From contig NZ_CP046600.1 of assembly GCF_018278905.1 (NCBI RefSeq), forward strand, positions 4,588,001-4,652,000: DNA of 64,000 nt, in the 5' to 3' direction. Both the position numbers and the translations under genes were made by a program. Under the pieces are notes generated by a model that did not search any database, was not told the origin of the DNA, and saw nothing but the letters and a program-made list of their open reading frames with translations. Shown piece after piece: positions 48,896 through 60,051 of this stretch. Each line of letters begins with the position of its first letter. Positions within the stretch are counted from its first letter, which is position 1. The DNA comes from Mycobacterium spongiae. Lineage in GTDB: Bacteria; Actinomycetota; Actinomycetes; Mycobacteriales; Mycobacteriaceae.

Positions 48896-49555
48896 TCACG
48901 GCTGCAGACGTTCGACTCGCGAGCCGATGACCCGAATCCGGTTATGCAACCGGTTTTCTCGGTCCTGCCAGAACTCCACGACCTCGGCCGCAATGAGGTA
49001 CCCGCCCCAGCCGGGTGGCACCGGGATAGTCTCCGAGTCCGCAAAGCGCGCCGTGACTTCGGCGAGCCGTTCGAGCAGCGCGGCACGCGACGCGATCGGA
49101 CGCGACTGCTGCGACGCCCAAGCTCCGAGCTGCGATCCGCGCGGTCGCTGCACCCAGTAATCCTGCGTGACCTGGCGATCCACCCGGCTCACCGGACCGC
49201 GAATGTGCACCTGCCGACCGAGCTGGTACCAGGGGAAAGTCGCCGATGCGTACGGTGTCGCCGCCAGCTCCGCTCCCTTCGCCGACTCATAGTTGGTGAA
49301 GAATGTGATCCCCGCCTCGTCGACGCTCTTGCACAGCACCGACCGGCTGACCGGCCTGCCGTCGCCTACCGTGGCGAGCACCATCGCATTGGGCTCGGCG
49401 AGTCCGGCGCGTTGCGCATCGCCAATCCATTTGCGAAACAACGCAAGCCAACCACCCGCGAGCCAGTCCACGTCCAGATCGGGGCTGCGATCCTTCTCGA
49501 CGGACCCGCGCTGAGCGCCCATATCCGCCAGCGGTCGGTCGTCGGCTCCTGCCAC
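48896..49555 (-). CDS. pdxH: Pyridoxamine 5'-phosphate oxidase
   Basis: 219 residues. FMN-dependent oxidase making PLP from PNP/PMP. Motifs: [40 protein letters not shown], signature [20 protein letters not shown], and C-terminal [17 protein letters not shown] with the conserved Arg/His. GTG start at 49555; ATG 49522 is an alternative. In M. tuberculosis pdxH (Rv2607) is elsewhere, while other mycobacteria keep it between gltA2 and citA as here, which points away from the M. tuberculosis complex. It diverges from citA. Confidence 0.93.
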   Translation of the reverse strand: MAGADDRPLADMGAQRGSVEKDRSPDLDVDWLAGGWLALFRKWIGDAQRAGLAEPNAMVLATVGDGRPVSRSVLCKSVDEAGITFFTNYESAKGAELAATPYASATFPWYQLGRQVHIRGPVSRVDRQVTQDYWVQRPRGSQLGAWASQQSRPIASRAALLERLAEVTARFADSETIPVPPGWGGYLIAAEVVEFWQDRENRLHNRIRVIGSRVERLQP

Positions 49556-49626
49556 CGCGCCAAGGCTACCGGGGTCGCAGTCCAGCCGGTACAGGTTGTC
49601 CAGAAGTGGGGTGGGAGAATTTCCCC

Positions 49627-50748
49627 ATGACTGTGGTCCCGGAGAATTTCATGCCTGGCCTCAACGGCGTCGTCGCCTTCACCACCGAGATAGCCGAACC
49701 GGACAAAGATGGTGGAGCGCTGCGCTACCGGGGCGTCGACATTGAGGATCTGGTAAATCAGCAGGTCACGTTCGGCGAAGTGTGGGGTTTGCTGGTCGAC
49801 GGAAGGTTCGGAAGTGGACTGCCCCCGGCGGAACCCTTTCCGCTGCCGATCCACACCGGCGATGTGCGCGTCGACGTCCAGGCGGGCCTAGCGATGCTGG
49901 CGCCTATCTGGGGGTACGCGCCACTCCTGGACATCGACGACAGCACCGCGCGCCAACATCTGGCGCGGGCGTCAGTGATGGCGTTGTCGTACGTCGCACA
50001 GTCCGCCCGTGGGATCTATCAGCCCGCGGTGCCGCAACGTGTCATTGACGAATGCTCCACGGTCACAGCACGTTTCATGACTAGATGGCAGGGCGATCCA
50101 GACCCCAGACACATCGAAGCGATCGACGCCTACTGGGTGTCGGCCGCCGAGCACGGGATGAACGCGTCGACGTTCACCGCTCGTGTCATCGCCTCTACGG
50201 GAGCCGACGTGGCGGCGGCGCTCTCCGGGGCGATCGGTGCGATGAGCGGGCCACTGCACGGCGGCGCTCCGGCCCGCGTACTGCCCATGCTCGAAGAAGT
50301 CGAACGCACCGGCGATGCCCGCGGTCTGGTCAAGGGAATACTGGATCGCGGCGAGAAACTGATGGGATTCGGACACCGGGTCTACCGCGCGGAAGATCCG
50401 CGGGCCCGGGTGCTGCGGGCAACCGCCGAGAGGCTGGGCGCTCCACGATACGAAGTTGCGGTGGCTGTCGAGCAGGCCGCGCTGTCGGAGCTGCGCGAGC
50501 GCCGCCCGGACCGGGCTATCGAAACCAATGTCGAGTTTTGGGCGGCGGTCATCCTCGACTTTGCCGGGGTGCCGGCCAACATGATGCCGGCGATGTTTAC
50601 CTGTGGGCGCACCGCCGGGTGGTGTGCCCACATCCTCGAACAGAAGAGACTCGGCAAATTGGTCCGCCCATCGGCGATCTACGTCGGACCGGAGCCCCGC
50701 AGCCCAGAATCCGTCGAAGGCTGGGGCCGGGTTCTCACTACCGCCTGA
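49627..50748 (+). CDS. citA: Citrate synthase 2, CitA
   Basis: 373 residues from the ATG at 49627, the same length as Rv0889c. It has [34 protein letters not shown] (catalytic His), [19 protein letters not shown] and [20 protein letters not shown] (catalytic Asp region), and [16 protein letters not shown]. It is shorter at the N-terminus than GltA2 and is the second isozyme of citrate synthase. A longer open frame to 49606 lacks a better start. Divergent from pdxH with a 71-nt gap. Confidence 0.95.
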   Translation: MTVVPENFMPGLNGVVAFTTEIAEPDKDGGALRYRGVDIEDLVNQQVTFGEVWGLLVDGRFGSGLPPAEPFPLPIHTGDVRVDVQAGLAMLAPIWGYAPLLDIDDSTARQHLARASVMALSYVAQSARGIYQPAVPQRVIDECSTVTARFMTRWQGDPDPRHIEAIDAYWVSAAEHGMNASTFTARVIASTGADVAAALSGAIGAMSGPLHGGAPARVLPMLEEVERTGDARGLVKGILDRGEKLMGFGHRVYRAEDPRARVLRATAERLGAPRYEVAVAVEQAALSELRERRPDRAIETNVEFWAAVILDFAGVPANMMPAMFTCGRTAGWCAHILEQKRLGKLVRPSAIYVGPEPRSPESVEGWGRVLTTA

Positions 50749-52474
<1,726 letters not shown>

Positions 52475-52626
52475 ACCCTAGGAAGGCCGAGAGAAAACCC
52501 TTATCGACCGGCAGTGCAGCACTAGGCGGGGCCCCCCGCGTGTCAACGCGTTGAGTTGCGTTCGGCGCACTAGAGTGCGGTTCACAGGTCCCTGCTGAGC
52601 TGCACGGAGCCTGCGAGGAGAAGCCA

Positions 52627-53394
52627 ATGCGGGAACTCAAAGTGGTCGGGCTCGACCCTGACGGTAAATACATCATCTGCGAGGGCGGCAGCCCGCCCGA
52701 AAAGTTCAAGCTTCCGGCCGACGACCGGCTACGAGCGGCGCAGCGCGGCGACTCGGCGCTGCTGGGGCAGCTCGTGGAGCAAGAGCAGCTGGACATCGAC
52801 GTCACCAACATGCTGAGCCCGAAGGATATTCAGGCCCGCATCCGTGCCGGCGCGACGGTCGAGCAGGTCGCCTCGGCGTCGGGCTCCGATATTGCACGAA
52901 TCCAGCGCTTCGCCCACCCGGTGCTGCTGGAACGCTCGCGAGCCGCCGAGTTGGCCACGGCCGCGCACCCGGTCCTCGCCGACGGCCCCGCGGTGCTGAC
53001 GCTGCTGGAGACTGTCACCACCGCTTTCATGACGCGCGGCCTCAACCCCGACAAGCTCAGCTGGGACGCCTGGCGCAATGAAGATGGTCGCTGGACAGTG
53101 CAGCTTTCGTGGCAGGCCGGCCACTCGGACAACGCGGCGCATTTCCGCTTCACTCCGGGCGCACACGGAGGAACCGTCACCGCGATCGACGACGCGGCCA
53201 GCGAGCTGATCGACCCTGAATTCGACCGCCCGTTGCGACCTTTGGCGCGGGTTGCTCACCTCGACTTCGACGAGACCGCCGAGCCGGCGCCCAAGGCGCC
53301 GCCGGAACATCCGGTTAGCGGCCGACGGGGCAAGCCGGCCATACCCGCGTGGGAGGACGTGTTGCTCGGGGTGCGATCAGGCGGGCGAGGTTAG
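52627..53394 (+). CDS. sepH: Septation protein SepH (DUF3071)
   Basis: 255 residues, GAGGAG 6 nt before the ATG. The N-terminal DUF3071 domain covers about residues 1-165 (RELKVVGLDPDGKYIICEGG; a helix-turn-helix-like MLSPKDIQARIRAGATVEQV; ASGSDIARIQRFAHPVLLER; TWQLSWQAG-like core). An acidic/Pro linker follows, then the conserved C-terminal tail RRGKPAIPAWEDVLLGVR. SepH binds FtsZ and promotes its assembly in actinobacteria. It corresponds to Rv0883c. Seven nucleotides separate its stop from the convergent Rv0882-type gene. Confidence 0.93.
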   Translation: MRELKVVGLDPDGKYIICEGGSPPEKFKLPADDRLRAAQRGDSALLGQLVEQEQLDIDVTNMLSPKDIQARIRAGATVEQVASASGSDIARIQRFAHPVLLERSRAAELATAAHPVLADGPAVLTLLETVTTAFMTRGLNPDKLSWDAWRNEDGRWTVQLSWQAGHSDNAAHFRFTPGAHGGTVTAIDDAASELIDPEFDRPLRPLARVAHLDFDETAEPAPKAPPEHPVSGRRGKPAIPAWEDVLLGVRSGGRG

Positions 53395-53401
53395 TGCGGC
53401 G

Positions 53402-53710
53402 TTAACCGCCGCTCATTGCGGGCCCCAAGGCGGCCATCGTGAGCAACGTCATCCAGGCGCCCGCCACACCCACTCCTGCCCCCAATACGAACCAGCGCAG
53501 CACCGCGGTGCGTCGCCAGGTCCACAGGGTCGGCGCCAATCCGCCAACGGCGACGGCGTTGAGTCCGACGGCTAGCAGCGGATGCACCCGGATCAACCCG
53601 AGGCTGACCACCACGATCCCGACTCCGGCAACCACGGCAACAAAACCGGCCACCGCCAAACCCGTTCCCCACGGCGTCGACTGGTCGCGTTCGTCGCGCT
53701 GCAGTATCAC
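53402..53710 (-). CDS. Small membrane protein, DUF2537 (Rv0882-like)
   Basis: 102 residues with three hydrophobic segments (GLAVAGFVAVVAGVGIVVVS, PLLAVGLNAVAVGGLAPTLW, VLRWFVLGAGVGVAGAWMTL) and WTWRRTAVLRW between the last two. GTG start; a shorter form starting near TPWGTGLAV is possible. It follows the TrmH-type gene on the same strand at 9 nt, hence co-transcribed. No function known. Confidence 0.8.
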   Translation of the reverse strand: MILQRDERDQSTPWGTGLAVAGFVAVVAGVGIVVVSLGLIRVHPLLAVGLNAVAVGGLAPTLWTWRRTAVLRWFVLGAGVGVAGAWMTLLTMAALGPAMSGG

Positions 53711-53719
53711 CGGCCCGCC

Positions 53720-54640
53720 CTAGCCCGCCGACTCAGAAGGTTCGAGCGCACCGCTAGCGGCAGGCCGCGACGACCGCCACCCAAGCCGACCACGCTCGTA
53801 GAAGGCCAACGCGGCGGCCGTCGCGACATTGAGGGAATCGGTACCTCGTGACATCGGGATGCGCACCCGGATGTCGCTCATCCCCAGTGCGGCCGCACTC
53901 AGTCCCGGGCCCTCGGAGCCCACCAGCAACGCAATCCTTTGGTCGCGTACCGCGCTCATCGCCTCCGGCAGTGCGCAGGCATCGGCTTGCGGAGTCATCG
54001 CCAGCAGCTGAAAGCCGCTCCGTCTCAGCGTCCCAAGTTCAGCGGGCCACTCCGACGCGCGAGCGTACGGGACCAACAACGCGTGACCCATAGAGACCCG
54101 AACCGCACGCCGGTAGAGAGGATCAGCGCAGCCACTGCCGAAGACCACCGCGTGCACATCCAACCCGGCCGCATTGCGGAATACCGAACCCAGGTTCTCG
54201 TGGTCGTTGACGCCCTCGAGCACGACAACGGTACGTGCGCCCGCGACAACCTGCGCCACGCTCGGCTCAGGCACCCGACGGGCGGCGGCCAGCACACCGC
54301 GATTGAGATGAAAGCCCACGACCCGCGCCATGACATCGGCCGAAACGCGGTAGTAAGGCACTGCGTCGCCCTGGATAGCGACCAAGTCGTCGTTGAGCTC
54401 CACGAGGCGACGATCGGTGCCGAGCAGTGCCAGCGGTCTGAATCGTGAAGCCAGCATGCGCTGAACGACGAGCACACCCTCTGCGATTACCAATCCCTTG
54501 CCGGTCGGCAGATCCGGGCGCCGGTCAACGCTATTCAGGTCTCGGAAATCATCGAGGCGCGGGTCGTCGGGATCGCCGACATCCTCAACGACGACGCCGA
54601 CCGAGCCAGCCGAAGGCGGGACAGCAGCGTGCGCGCTCAC
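53720..54640 (-). CDS. SpoU/TrmH-family RNA 2'-O-methyltransferase
   Basis: 306 residues, corresponding to Rv0881. An N-terminal substrate-binding part ([19 protein letters not shown]) and the SPOUT knot follow: motif 1 [19 protein letters not shown] (catalytic Arg, Asn), motif 2 [16 protein letters not shown], motif 3 [20 protein letters not shown]. Uses SAM to methylate a ribose in rRNA or tRNA; the target is unassigned. The GTG start overlaps the upstream MarR stop (GTGA), so it is translationally coupled to a regulator. Confidence 0.92.
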   Translation of the reverse strand: MSAHAAVPPSAGSVGVVVEDVGDPDDPRLDDFRDLNSVDRRPDLPTGKGLVIAEGVLVVQRMLASRFRPLALLGTDRRLVELNDDLVAIQGDAVPYYRVSADVMARVVGFHLNRGVLAAARRVPEPSVAQVVAGARTVVVLEGVNDHENLGSVFRNAAGLDVHAVVFGSGCADPLYRRAVRVSMGHALLVPYARASEWPAELGTLRRSGFQLLAMTPQADACALPEAMSAVRDQRIALLVGSEGPGLSAAALGMSDIRVRIPMSRGTDSLNVATAAALAFYERGRLGWRSSRPAASGALEPSESAG

Positions 54641-55068
54641 GGGCTTTCGTCAACCAAGGCCAAGATCAGGTCGGCGGCGTTTCGCAGCGTGTCACGTTGG
54701 TTGCCGTCCAAGGTTGCCAGCCGCTCAGCCAGCCATTCCTGCCGAGCGCGCCGAGCCGCCTTGATCAATTCAGCCCCGGATTCGGACACCGAGATCAACA
54801 CCTGCCTACCGTCTACCGGATGCGGGACACGGTCCACGAAACCCAAGTCGGCCAACGACGCGATCACGCGGGTCATGGACGGTGGCCGAACATGCTCACG
54901 AATCGCCAACGCGCCGGGTGTCATCGCGCCCTCTGTGGCCAGGGTCGCCAGCGCTGAGAGTTGCGACAGCGACACCGGCGCGTAGGGATTTCGGAACCGC
55001 AGTTGGCGGGCCAGCCGCAGCACCGCCAGCGACAGGTCACTGGCCAGCCTCGCATCGCTGTCGGGCAC
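54637..55068 (-). CDS. MarR-family transcriptional regulator (Rv0880-like)
   Basis: 143 residues. [20 protein letters not shown] is the dimer helix, [20 protein letters not shown] follows, the recognition helix is [20 protein letters not shown], the wing is [20 protein letters not shown], and the C-terminal helices are [20 protein letters not shown]. Winged-helix homodimer; the effector is unknown. It is the first gene of a leftward unit with TrmH and DUF2537 genes and overlaps TrmH by 4 nt. Confidence 0.9.
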   Translation of the reverse strand: MPDSDARLASDLSLAVLRLARQLRFRNPYAPVSLSQLSALATLATEGAMTPGALAIREHVRPPSMTRVIASLADLGFVDRVPHPVDGRQVLISVSESGAELIKAARRARQEWLAERLATLDGNQRDTLRNAADLILALVDESP

Positions 55069-55161
55069 AGCGCGAGGTTACATCGGAACCGAAGGACCGG
55101 GCGTGAGAAACGGCGAACGACGACGTTGGTCGCGCATCGTCAAGAGGCCGGGTTAGGTTTG

Positions 55162-55443
55162 ATGGCGATGGGCATCGAACCTGACCAGCACCGCGAACCA
55201 CCGCGATTGCCACGCGCGCTCCTCAAGGTCTGGCCGATCATCGCGGTCGCCGCCATGGCCTGGCTGGTGGCCGCAGTAGCGGCCTTCGTGGTGCCGAGCC
55301 TCGCACCGTGGCGCCCCGTAACATTGGCGGGGCTGGCAACCGGGCTGCTCGGCACAAGCATCTTCGTATGGCAGCTCGCCGCCGTCCGCCGTGGAGCTCG
55401 CGGCGCTCAATCCGGGCTGGAAACCCATGTCGCCCCGAAGTAA
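55162..55443 (+). CDS. Two-TM membrane protein, DUF2530 (Rv0879c-like)
   Basis: 93 residues. Soluble Pro-rich N-terminus (EPDQHREPPRLPRALLKVWP) and two TM segments (IIAVAAMAWLVAAVAAFVVP and VTLAGLATGLLGTSIFVWQL) with a basic C-terminus. The start could be either of two close ATGs (55162, 55168). No function known. The SRPBCC gene follows on the same strand. Confidence 0.8.
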   Translation: MAMGIEPDQHREPPRLPRALLKVWPIIAVAAMAWLVAAVAAFVVPSLAPWRPVTLAGLATGLLGTSIFVWQLAAVRRGARGAQSGLETHVAPK

Positions 55444-55495
55444 ACCGTTTGAGATCTTGACAACAGCTACATCGCGCACACCCCTAGGAGGACCA

Positions 55496-55948
55496 ATGGC
55501 AGCCCCGCTGTTGCAGACGCAGATCGATATCAACGCACCTGCCGCGAAGGTCTGGGCGCTGATTTCCGATTTTCGGCGGATGCCGCAGTGGAGCCCGCAA
55601 TGCCGTTGGATGCGGCCGCTCGGACCGCTGCGCCCCGGCACCCGGACCATCAATGTCAATCGCCGCAATCGCCTGTTCTGGCCCACCAGCTGCACGGTTC
55701 TCGAGGTCGTTCCGGAGAAGAAACTCGCGTTCCGGGTGGACTCAAACCGCAGCATCTGGAGCTACGAACTCGAGCCGAATGGCGAGGGCACCCGGGTGAT
55801 CGAGAGCCGTCACGCCGAGAACGGCGTCAGCGCGTTTTCGAACCTCACGGTGAACGCGTTCCTCGGCGGGACCACAAGCTTCGAACACGAATTGCTCGAA
55901 GGAATGAACGCCTCGCTGGCAAAGATCAAGGCCGCCGCCGAGAGCTAG
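55496..55948 (+). CDS. SRPBCC (polyketide cyclase/START-like) family protein
   Basis: 150 residues; AGGAGG is 4 nt before the ATG. Order: LLQTQIDINAPAAKVWALIS, DFRRMPQWSPQCRWMRPLGP, NRRNRLFWPTSCTVLEVVPE, SNRSIWSYELEPNGEGTRVI, and the long C-terminal helix GMNASLAKIKAAAES. A hydrophobic-ligand-binding fold. M. tuberculosis has PPE13 (Rv0878c) in this slot, so this gene is specific to other mycobacteria or was replaced there. Ligand unknown. Confidence 0.85.
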   Translation: MAAPLLQTQIDINAPAAKVWALISDFRRMPQWSPQCRWMRPLGPLRPGTRTINVNRRNRLFWPTSCTVLEVVPEKKLAFRVDSNRSIWSYELEPNGEGTRVIESRHAENGVSAFSNLTVNAFLGGTTSFEHELLEGMNASLAKIKAAAES

Positions 55949-55971
55949 AGGGTCTCGCGGCCCGCGAGCCG

Positions 55972-56808
55972 TCAGGTCGCCGAAGAATCGGCCCCATCCT
56001 CGGTGGGCGGGACTTCTGGAGCGTCCGCAGCCGGCTTCTCCATAATGTCGAGCACACCGTCGTCGTAGGGCTCATATGTGAGCGCGCCGCTGCTCGCCGG
56101 AGCGGGAGTGTCGGAGTGGGCACCGCAGCCATAGCGCTTGTCGACGACGTGCCCGTCGGCAGAGAGTTCGTTGCCACAGACGCCGAACATCGAACCAAGC
56201 GACCCGGCCAGGGGCAGGAAGAAACCGCAGTCGCGGCACACTCGCTTCGTGGACCGCGACATCGCCGACTCGGGACCGTAATCCCCCTCGTGCCACCGTC
56301 CGGCGGCCGCTGATCGGCCCCATGCGCTCATGACCCAGCGCCGGCCGAGCCCAACTTCTGCGGCCGTCTCGTCAACCTGGGGATCGCCGCTGGCGCTATA
56401 GCCCGGAACCAGCCGCGGGTCGTCCTTGGCCGGAGCGAGCAGGTCTCCCGGGCTGAGATCTCCCGGCCGTACTCGCTGCTCCCAGGGCACCCAGTGAGGT
56501 GCCAGCAGCGCAGTGGGCCCGGGGATCAGCACCACCTCGCTGATCGTGGCGTGGTCGGCCCCGGACGAGACCGCCACCACCACCGCCCACTGCCATCCGT
56601 GATAGCCGGGCAGATGCGCCAAGAAGCGATGAGTGGCGGCATTCGCATCCTCGTAGCTCACGCCCAGGTAGTCGCCGACCACTTCCGGGCCGCTGACCTC
56701 CATAACAGCAGCCCTGGCCGCGTCGACCGCACCATTGAGCACAGCCGCAACCTGTTCTGGCCACTCGGCCACGGCCGCCACGGAGGACTCTTCGGTGGGT
56801 CCGGTCAC
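55972..56808 (-). CDS. DUF3027 protein with zinc-ribbon-like C-terminus (Rv0877-like)
   Basis: 278 residues from the GTG at 56808 (AAGGA 6 nt upstream); a longer frame to 56907 lacks a ribosome site. EVVGDYLGVSYEDANAATHR and the aromatic WQWAVVVAVSSGADHATISE lie in the N-half, WVPWEQRVRPGDLSPGDLLA in the middle. A Cys cluster follows (CRDCGFFLPL, GVCGNELSADG, YGCGAHS), probably binding zinc. The acidic tail ends in EVPPTEDGADSSAT. It diverges from the MFS gene. Function unknown but widely conserved in actinobacteria. Confidence 0.88.
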   Translation of the reverse strand: MTGPTEESSVAAVAEWPEQVAAVLNGAVDAARAAVMEVSGPEVVGDYLGVSYEDANAATHRFLAHLPGYHGWQWAVVVAVSSGADHATISEVVLIPGPTALLAPHWVPWEQRVRPGDLSPGDLLAPAKDDPRLVPGYSASGDPQVDETAAEVGLGRRWVMSAWGRSAAAGRWHEGDYGPESAMSRSTKRVCRDCGFFLPLAGSLGSMFGVCGNELSADGHVVDKRYGCGAHSDTPAPASSGALTYEPYDDGVLDIMEKPAADAPEVPPTEDGADSSAT

Positions 56809-56923
56809 GCTGTCCTTCCTCGATAGCGTCTCTATCGCGCCACCCCAATAGTGCCCGAAGACACGGTGGGCGAGCCACACCCGGTTGACCACACGGCGGG
56901 TCCACATAGGACAGAATTGATTC

Positions 56924-58603
56924 GTGTCTGGACGGCGAGCTGATCACCGGGACCGAATGGCCTCCCACCGGGGCCGTCGGACCCGCCCCAGATCGGTCAA
57001 CGGGCACCCTGGGATGGCCAACTACCCTGCCGAGGACCAGGGAGATCAGGCACCGCGTCGCCCGCCCCCCATGCGCAGCGCCAACCGCTACCTCCCGCCC
57101 CTGGGCCAGCAGCGCGAATCCGAGGATCGCGGCGAGCAGCCACGCAGCACGGAGCCCGGCGAACGGATCACCGTCACCCGCGCCGCCGCGATGCGAAGCC
57201 GCGAAATGGGTTCCCGAATGTACTGGCTCGTACAGCGCGCCGCCACTGCGGACGGCGCAGACAAGTCGGGGCTCACCGCGCTGACATGGCCGGTAATGGC
57301 GAACTTCGCGGTCGACGCGGCGATGGCCGTCGCACTGGCCAACACACTCTTCTTTGCGGCGGCCACCGGAGAGAGCAAGTCCAAGGTCGCTCTGTACCTC
57401 TTGATCACGATCGCGCCATTCGCCGTGATCGCTCCGCTCATCGGTCCGGCTCTGGACCGATTGCAGCATGGACGTCGGGTCGCGCTGGCGCTGTCATTCG
57501 GCCTTCGGACCGTTCTGGCGGTGGTGTTGATCATGAACTACGACGGCGCGACCGGCAGCTTCCCTCCGTGGGTGCTGTATCCGTGCGCACTGGCCATGAT
57601 GGTGTTCTCCAAGTCGTTCAGTGTGCTGCGGAGCGCGATGACGCCCAGGGTTATGCCCCCGACGATCGATCTGGTGCGGGTCAACTCTCGGTTGACCGTT
57701 TTCGGCCTGCTCGGGGGCACTCTCGCGGGTGGCGCCATCGCGGCCGGCGTCGAGTTCGCCTGTACCCACCTGCTCGAGCTCCCGGGGGCATTGTTCGTCG
57801 TCGCCGCAATCACGGTCGCTGGTGCCTGGTTGTCGATGCGGATTCCGCGCTGGGTTGAGGTCACCGCCGGCGAGGTGCCTGCCACATTGAGCTATCACCG
57901 GGACCGGGAACGCCCACGACGAAGCTGGCCGGAGGAAGTCAAGAACCTCGGCGGAGCACTGCGACAGCCTTTGGGCCGCAATATCATTACTTCGCTGTGG
58001 GGCAACTGCACCATCAAAGTGATGGTGGGGTTCCTGTTCTTGTACCCGGCCTTTGTCGCCAAGGCCCACGATGCCGACGGGTGGGTTCAGCTGGGCATGT
58101 TGGGCCTCATCGGCGCGGCGGCAGCGCTGGGAAATTTCGCCGGCAATTTCACCAGCGCACGTCTGCAGCTGGGCAGGCCTGCGGTGTTGGTGGTGCGCTG
58201 CACTCTGGCGGTCACGGTGCTGGCTGTGGCGGCCGCGGTGGCCGGCAGCCTGGTGGCCGCCGCCATTGCCACCCTGATCACATCGGGTTCGAGTGCGATC
58301 GCGAAGGCCTCACTGGACGCCGCGCTCCAAGACGACCTGCCTGAGGAATCGCGGGCTTCGGGGTTCGGTCGTTCCGAGTCGACACTGCAGCTGGCGTGGG
58401 TCATGGGCGGCGCGGTGGGCGTGCTGATATACACCGAGCTGTGGGTGGGTTTCACTGCGGTCAGCGCGCTGCTGATCCTCGGGCTGGCGCAGACCATTGT
58501 CAGCTTCCGGGGCGCTTCGCTGATCCCGGGTCTTGGGGGTAATCGGCCCGTCATGGCAGAGCAGGAAACTACACGTCGCGCTGCGGCAGCCATGCCGACG
58601 TGA
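56924..58603 (+). CDS. MFS-type membrane transporter (Rv0876c-like)
   Basis: 559 residues, GTG start at 56924 (later ATG starts possible). A hydrophilic, Arg/Pro-rich N-terminal extension of about 90 residues is followed by around 12 TM helices. LVQRAATADGADKSGLTALT opens the membrane part; LIGPALDRLQHGRRVALALS is the motif-A-like loop. RNIITSLWGNCTIKVMVGFL and TLQLAWVMGGAVGVLIYTEL lie in the C-half. Substrate unknown. It overlaps the DUF2771 gene (GTGA), suggesting a joint function. Confidence 0.88.
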   Translation: MSGRRADHRDRMASHRGRRTRPRSVNGHPGMANYPAEDQGDQAPRRPPPMRSANRYLPPLGQQRESEDRGEQPRSTEPGERITVTRAAAMRSREMGSRMYWLVQRAATADGADKSGLTALTWPVMANFAVDAAMAVALANTLFFAAATGESKSKVALYLLITIAPFAVIAPLIGPALDRLQHGRRVALALSFGLRTVLAVVLIMNYDGATGSFPPWVLYPCALAMMVFSKSFSVLRSAMTPRVMPPTIDLVRVNSRLTVFGLLGGTLAGGAIAAGVEFACTHLLELPGALFVVAAITVAGAWLSMRIPRWVEVTAGEVPATLSYHRDRERPRRSWPEEVKNLGGALRQPLGRNIITSLWGNCTIKVMVGFLFLYPAFVAKAHDADGWVQLGMLGLIGAAAALGNFAGNFTSARLQLGRPAVLVVRCTLAVTVLAVAAAVAGSLVAAAIATLITSGSSAIAKASLDAALQDDLPEESRASGFGRSESTLQLAWVMGGAVGVLIYTELWVGFTAVSALLILGLAQTIVSFRGASLIPGLGGNRPVMAEQETTRRAAAAMPT

Positions 58604-59082
58604 AGCGAGCTGCCGCAGCGCTGCTCGCGACTATGGTGCTCTCCGCTGGCGCTGGCGCCGGCGCGTGGCTCCTGGTGCGCGGGCACGGTCCCCAGCACCC
58701 CGAGATCAGTGTGTATTCGCACGGGCACCTGGTCCGCGTCGGACCGTACCTGTACTGCAACGTGCTCAACCTGAACGAATGTCAGACGCCGCAAACTCAG
58801 GGAGAACTGCCGGTGAGCCGCCGCTATCCGGTCCAGCTCTCCGTTCCCAAGGCCATTGCACGCGCACCATGGCGACTATTGCGGGTCTATGAGGACCCCA
58901 CGAACACCACGGCCACCCTGTTTCGGCCCGACACGCGGCTGGCGGTGACCATCCCGACCGTCGACCCACAACGTGGCCGGCTTTCCGGAATTGTCGTGCA
59001 GTTGCTGACGTTGGTCGTCGACCCCGCCGGCGAACTGCGCGAGGCTCCACACGCGGAATGGTCGGTGCGCCTGGTCTTCTGA
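58600..59082 (+). CDS. Exported/anchored DUF2771 protein (Rv0875c-like)
   Basis: 160 residues; the GTG overlaps the TGA of the MFS gene. A single N-terminal hydrophobic segment (AAALLATMVLSAGAGAGAWL) anchors or directs export. The mature domain has VRVGPYLYCNVLNLNECQTP with two Cys likely forming a disulfide, then RRYPVQLSVPKAIARAPWRL and SGIVVQLLTLVVDPAGEL, a beta-sandwich-like pattern. It is coupled to the transporter, so it may be its periplasmic partner. No enzyme motif. Confidence 0.85.
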   Translation: MKRAAAALLATMVLSAGAGAGAWLLVRGHGPQHPEISVYSHGHLVRVGPYLYCNVLNLNECQTPQTQGELPVSRRYPVQLSVPKAIARAPWRLLRVYEDPTNTTATLFRPDTRLAVTIPTVDPQRGRLSGIVVQLLTLVVDPAGELREAPHAEWSVRLVF

Positions 59083-59084
59083 GG

Positions 59085-59147
59085 CCCAACGTCGAGTTGT
59101 CGGGTCAAAACGCGGGTATCCAGCACAACAAGTCGACGCTCAACCAG
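59085..59147. repeat. Left 62-bp palindrome-type element flanking DUF559 gene 2
   Basis: CAACGTCGAGTTGT near the left end and ACAACAAGTCGACG near the right end form an imperfect hairpin. From 59086 the element aligns without a gap over 62 bp to the copy at 60054-60115, with 41 identities by my count. It occupies most of the gap between the DUF2771 stop and the DUF559 start. Confidence 0.6.
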
Positions 59148-59172
59148 ACATGTCGGTGGCGATCGGCACGGT

Positions 59173-60048
59173 GTGGGTGTGGAAATCCGGGACTGGCCAT
59201 TCCGAGGCACCGATGCGCTAGCTGCGGGAGTCGTCACACCGCATCGGTTGCGGACCGACTTTGAGATGGTCCATCGCAATGTGTACATCCCCCGCGGGCA
59301 GAAGCTGACCGCCGTGACGCGGGCTGTCGCCGCCTGGATCTGGTCACGGCGGGCCGCGACGGTGGCTGGCCTGTCCGCCGCGGCGCTCCACCGCACGGCA
59401 TGGATCGACGATTGGCTACCGGCCGAGCTCAACCGACGAAGCAGGGACAAGGCACGGGGCATCATCCTGCACAGTGACACCCTGGACGAGGACGAAGTAT
59501 GTGTCCGCGACGGTATCTGCCTGACCACGCCCGCACGCACCGCCTTCGACCTCGGAAGACGAAAAGGTCTGACTACAGCGGTGATTCGGCTCGACGCGCT
59601 GATGCGCGCTACCGAGGTCAAGGTCAGCGACGTCGAACTTCTGGCAGATCGCCATCGGGGCGCGCGCGGATTGGTTCAGTTGCGACAGGCATTACCCCTC
59701 GTCGACGGACGCGCCGAATCACCCTACGAGACGAGAACTCGCTTGGTCCTCGTCGGTGGCGGGTTGCCACGGCCGCAGAGCCAGATCGAAGTGCTCAACC
59801 ACTGGGGTGCGGTGTTGGCCCGGATCGATATGGGCTGGGAAGAATGGCAGGTCGGCGTCGAATTCGACGGAGCGCAACATTGGACGGATCCCGCACAGCG
59901 CACCCGCGACATCGATCGATTGGCTGAACTCGAGGACCACGGCTGGACCATCATCCGGGTCAGCGCCGACATGCTCCGATACCGGCCCTATGTGGTCGTG
60001 ACACGCGCCCGCAGTGCCCTGCTCGCCGCTGGTTGCTCACTCGTTTAG
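59173..60048 (+). CDS. AbiEi-N/DUF559 protein: winged-helix-like N-terminus with PD-(D/E)XK-type C-terminus (copy 2)
   Basis: 291 residues, GTG start (59173, or 59179). Paralogue of the protein at 37091-37951, collinear throughout: TPHRLRTDFEMVHRNVYIPR, AATVAGLSAAALHRTAWIDD, CLTTPARTAFDLGRRKGLTT and VIRLDALMRATEVKVSDVEL. The nuclease-like core is VGVEFDGAQHWTDPAQRTRD (candidate E230, D232), then GWTIIRVSADML. No partner toxin is adjacent. It is enclosed by two related palindromic elements. Function unknown; Vsr-like endonuclease or DNA-binding protein by fold. Confidence 0.8.
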   Translation: MGVEIRDWPFRGTDALAAGVVTPHRLRTDFEMVHRNVYIPRGQKLTAVTRAVAAWIWSRRAATVAGLSAAALHRTAWIDDWLPAELNRRSRDKARGIILHSDTLDEDEVCVRDGICLTTPARTAFDLGRRKGLTTAVIRLDALMRATEVKVSDVELLADRHRGARGLVQLRQALPLVDGRAESPYETRTRLVLVGGGLPRPQSQIEVLNHWGAVLARIDMGWEEWQVGVEFDGAQHWTDPAQRTRDIDRLAELEDHGWTIIRVSADMLRYRPYVVVTRARSALLAAGCSLV

Positions 60049-60051
60049 AGC

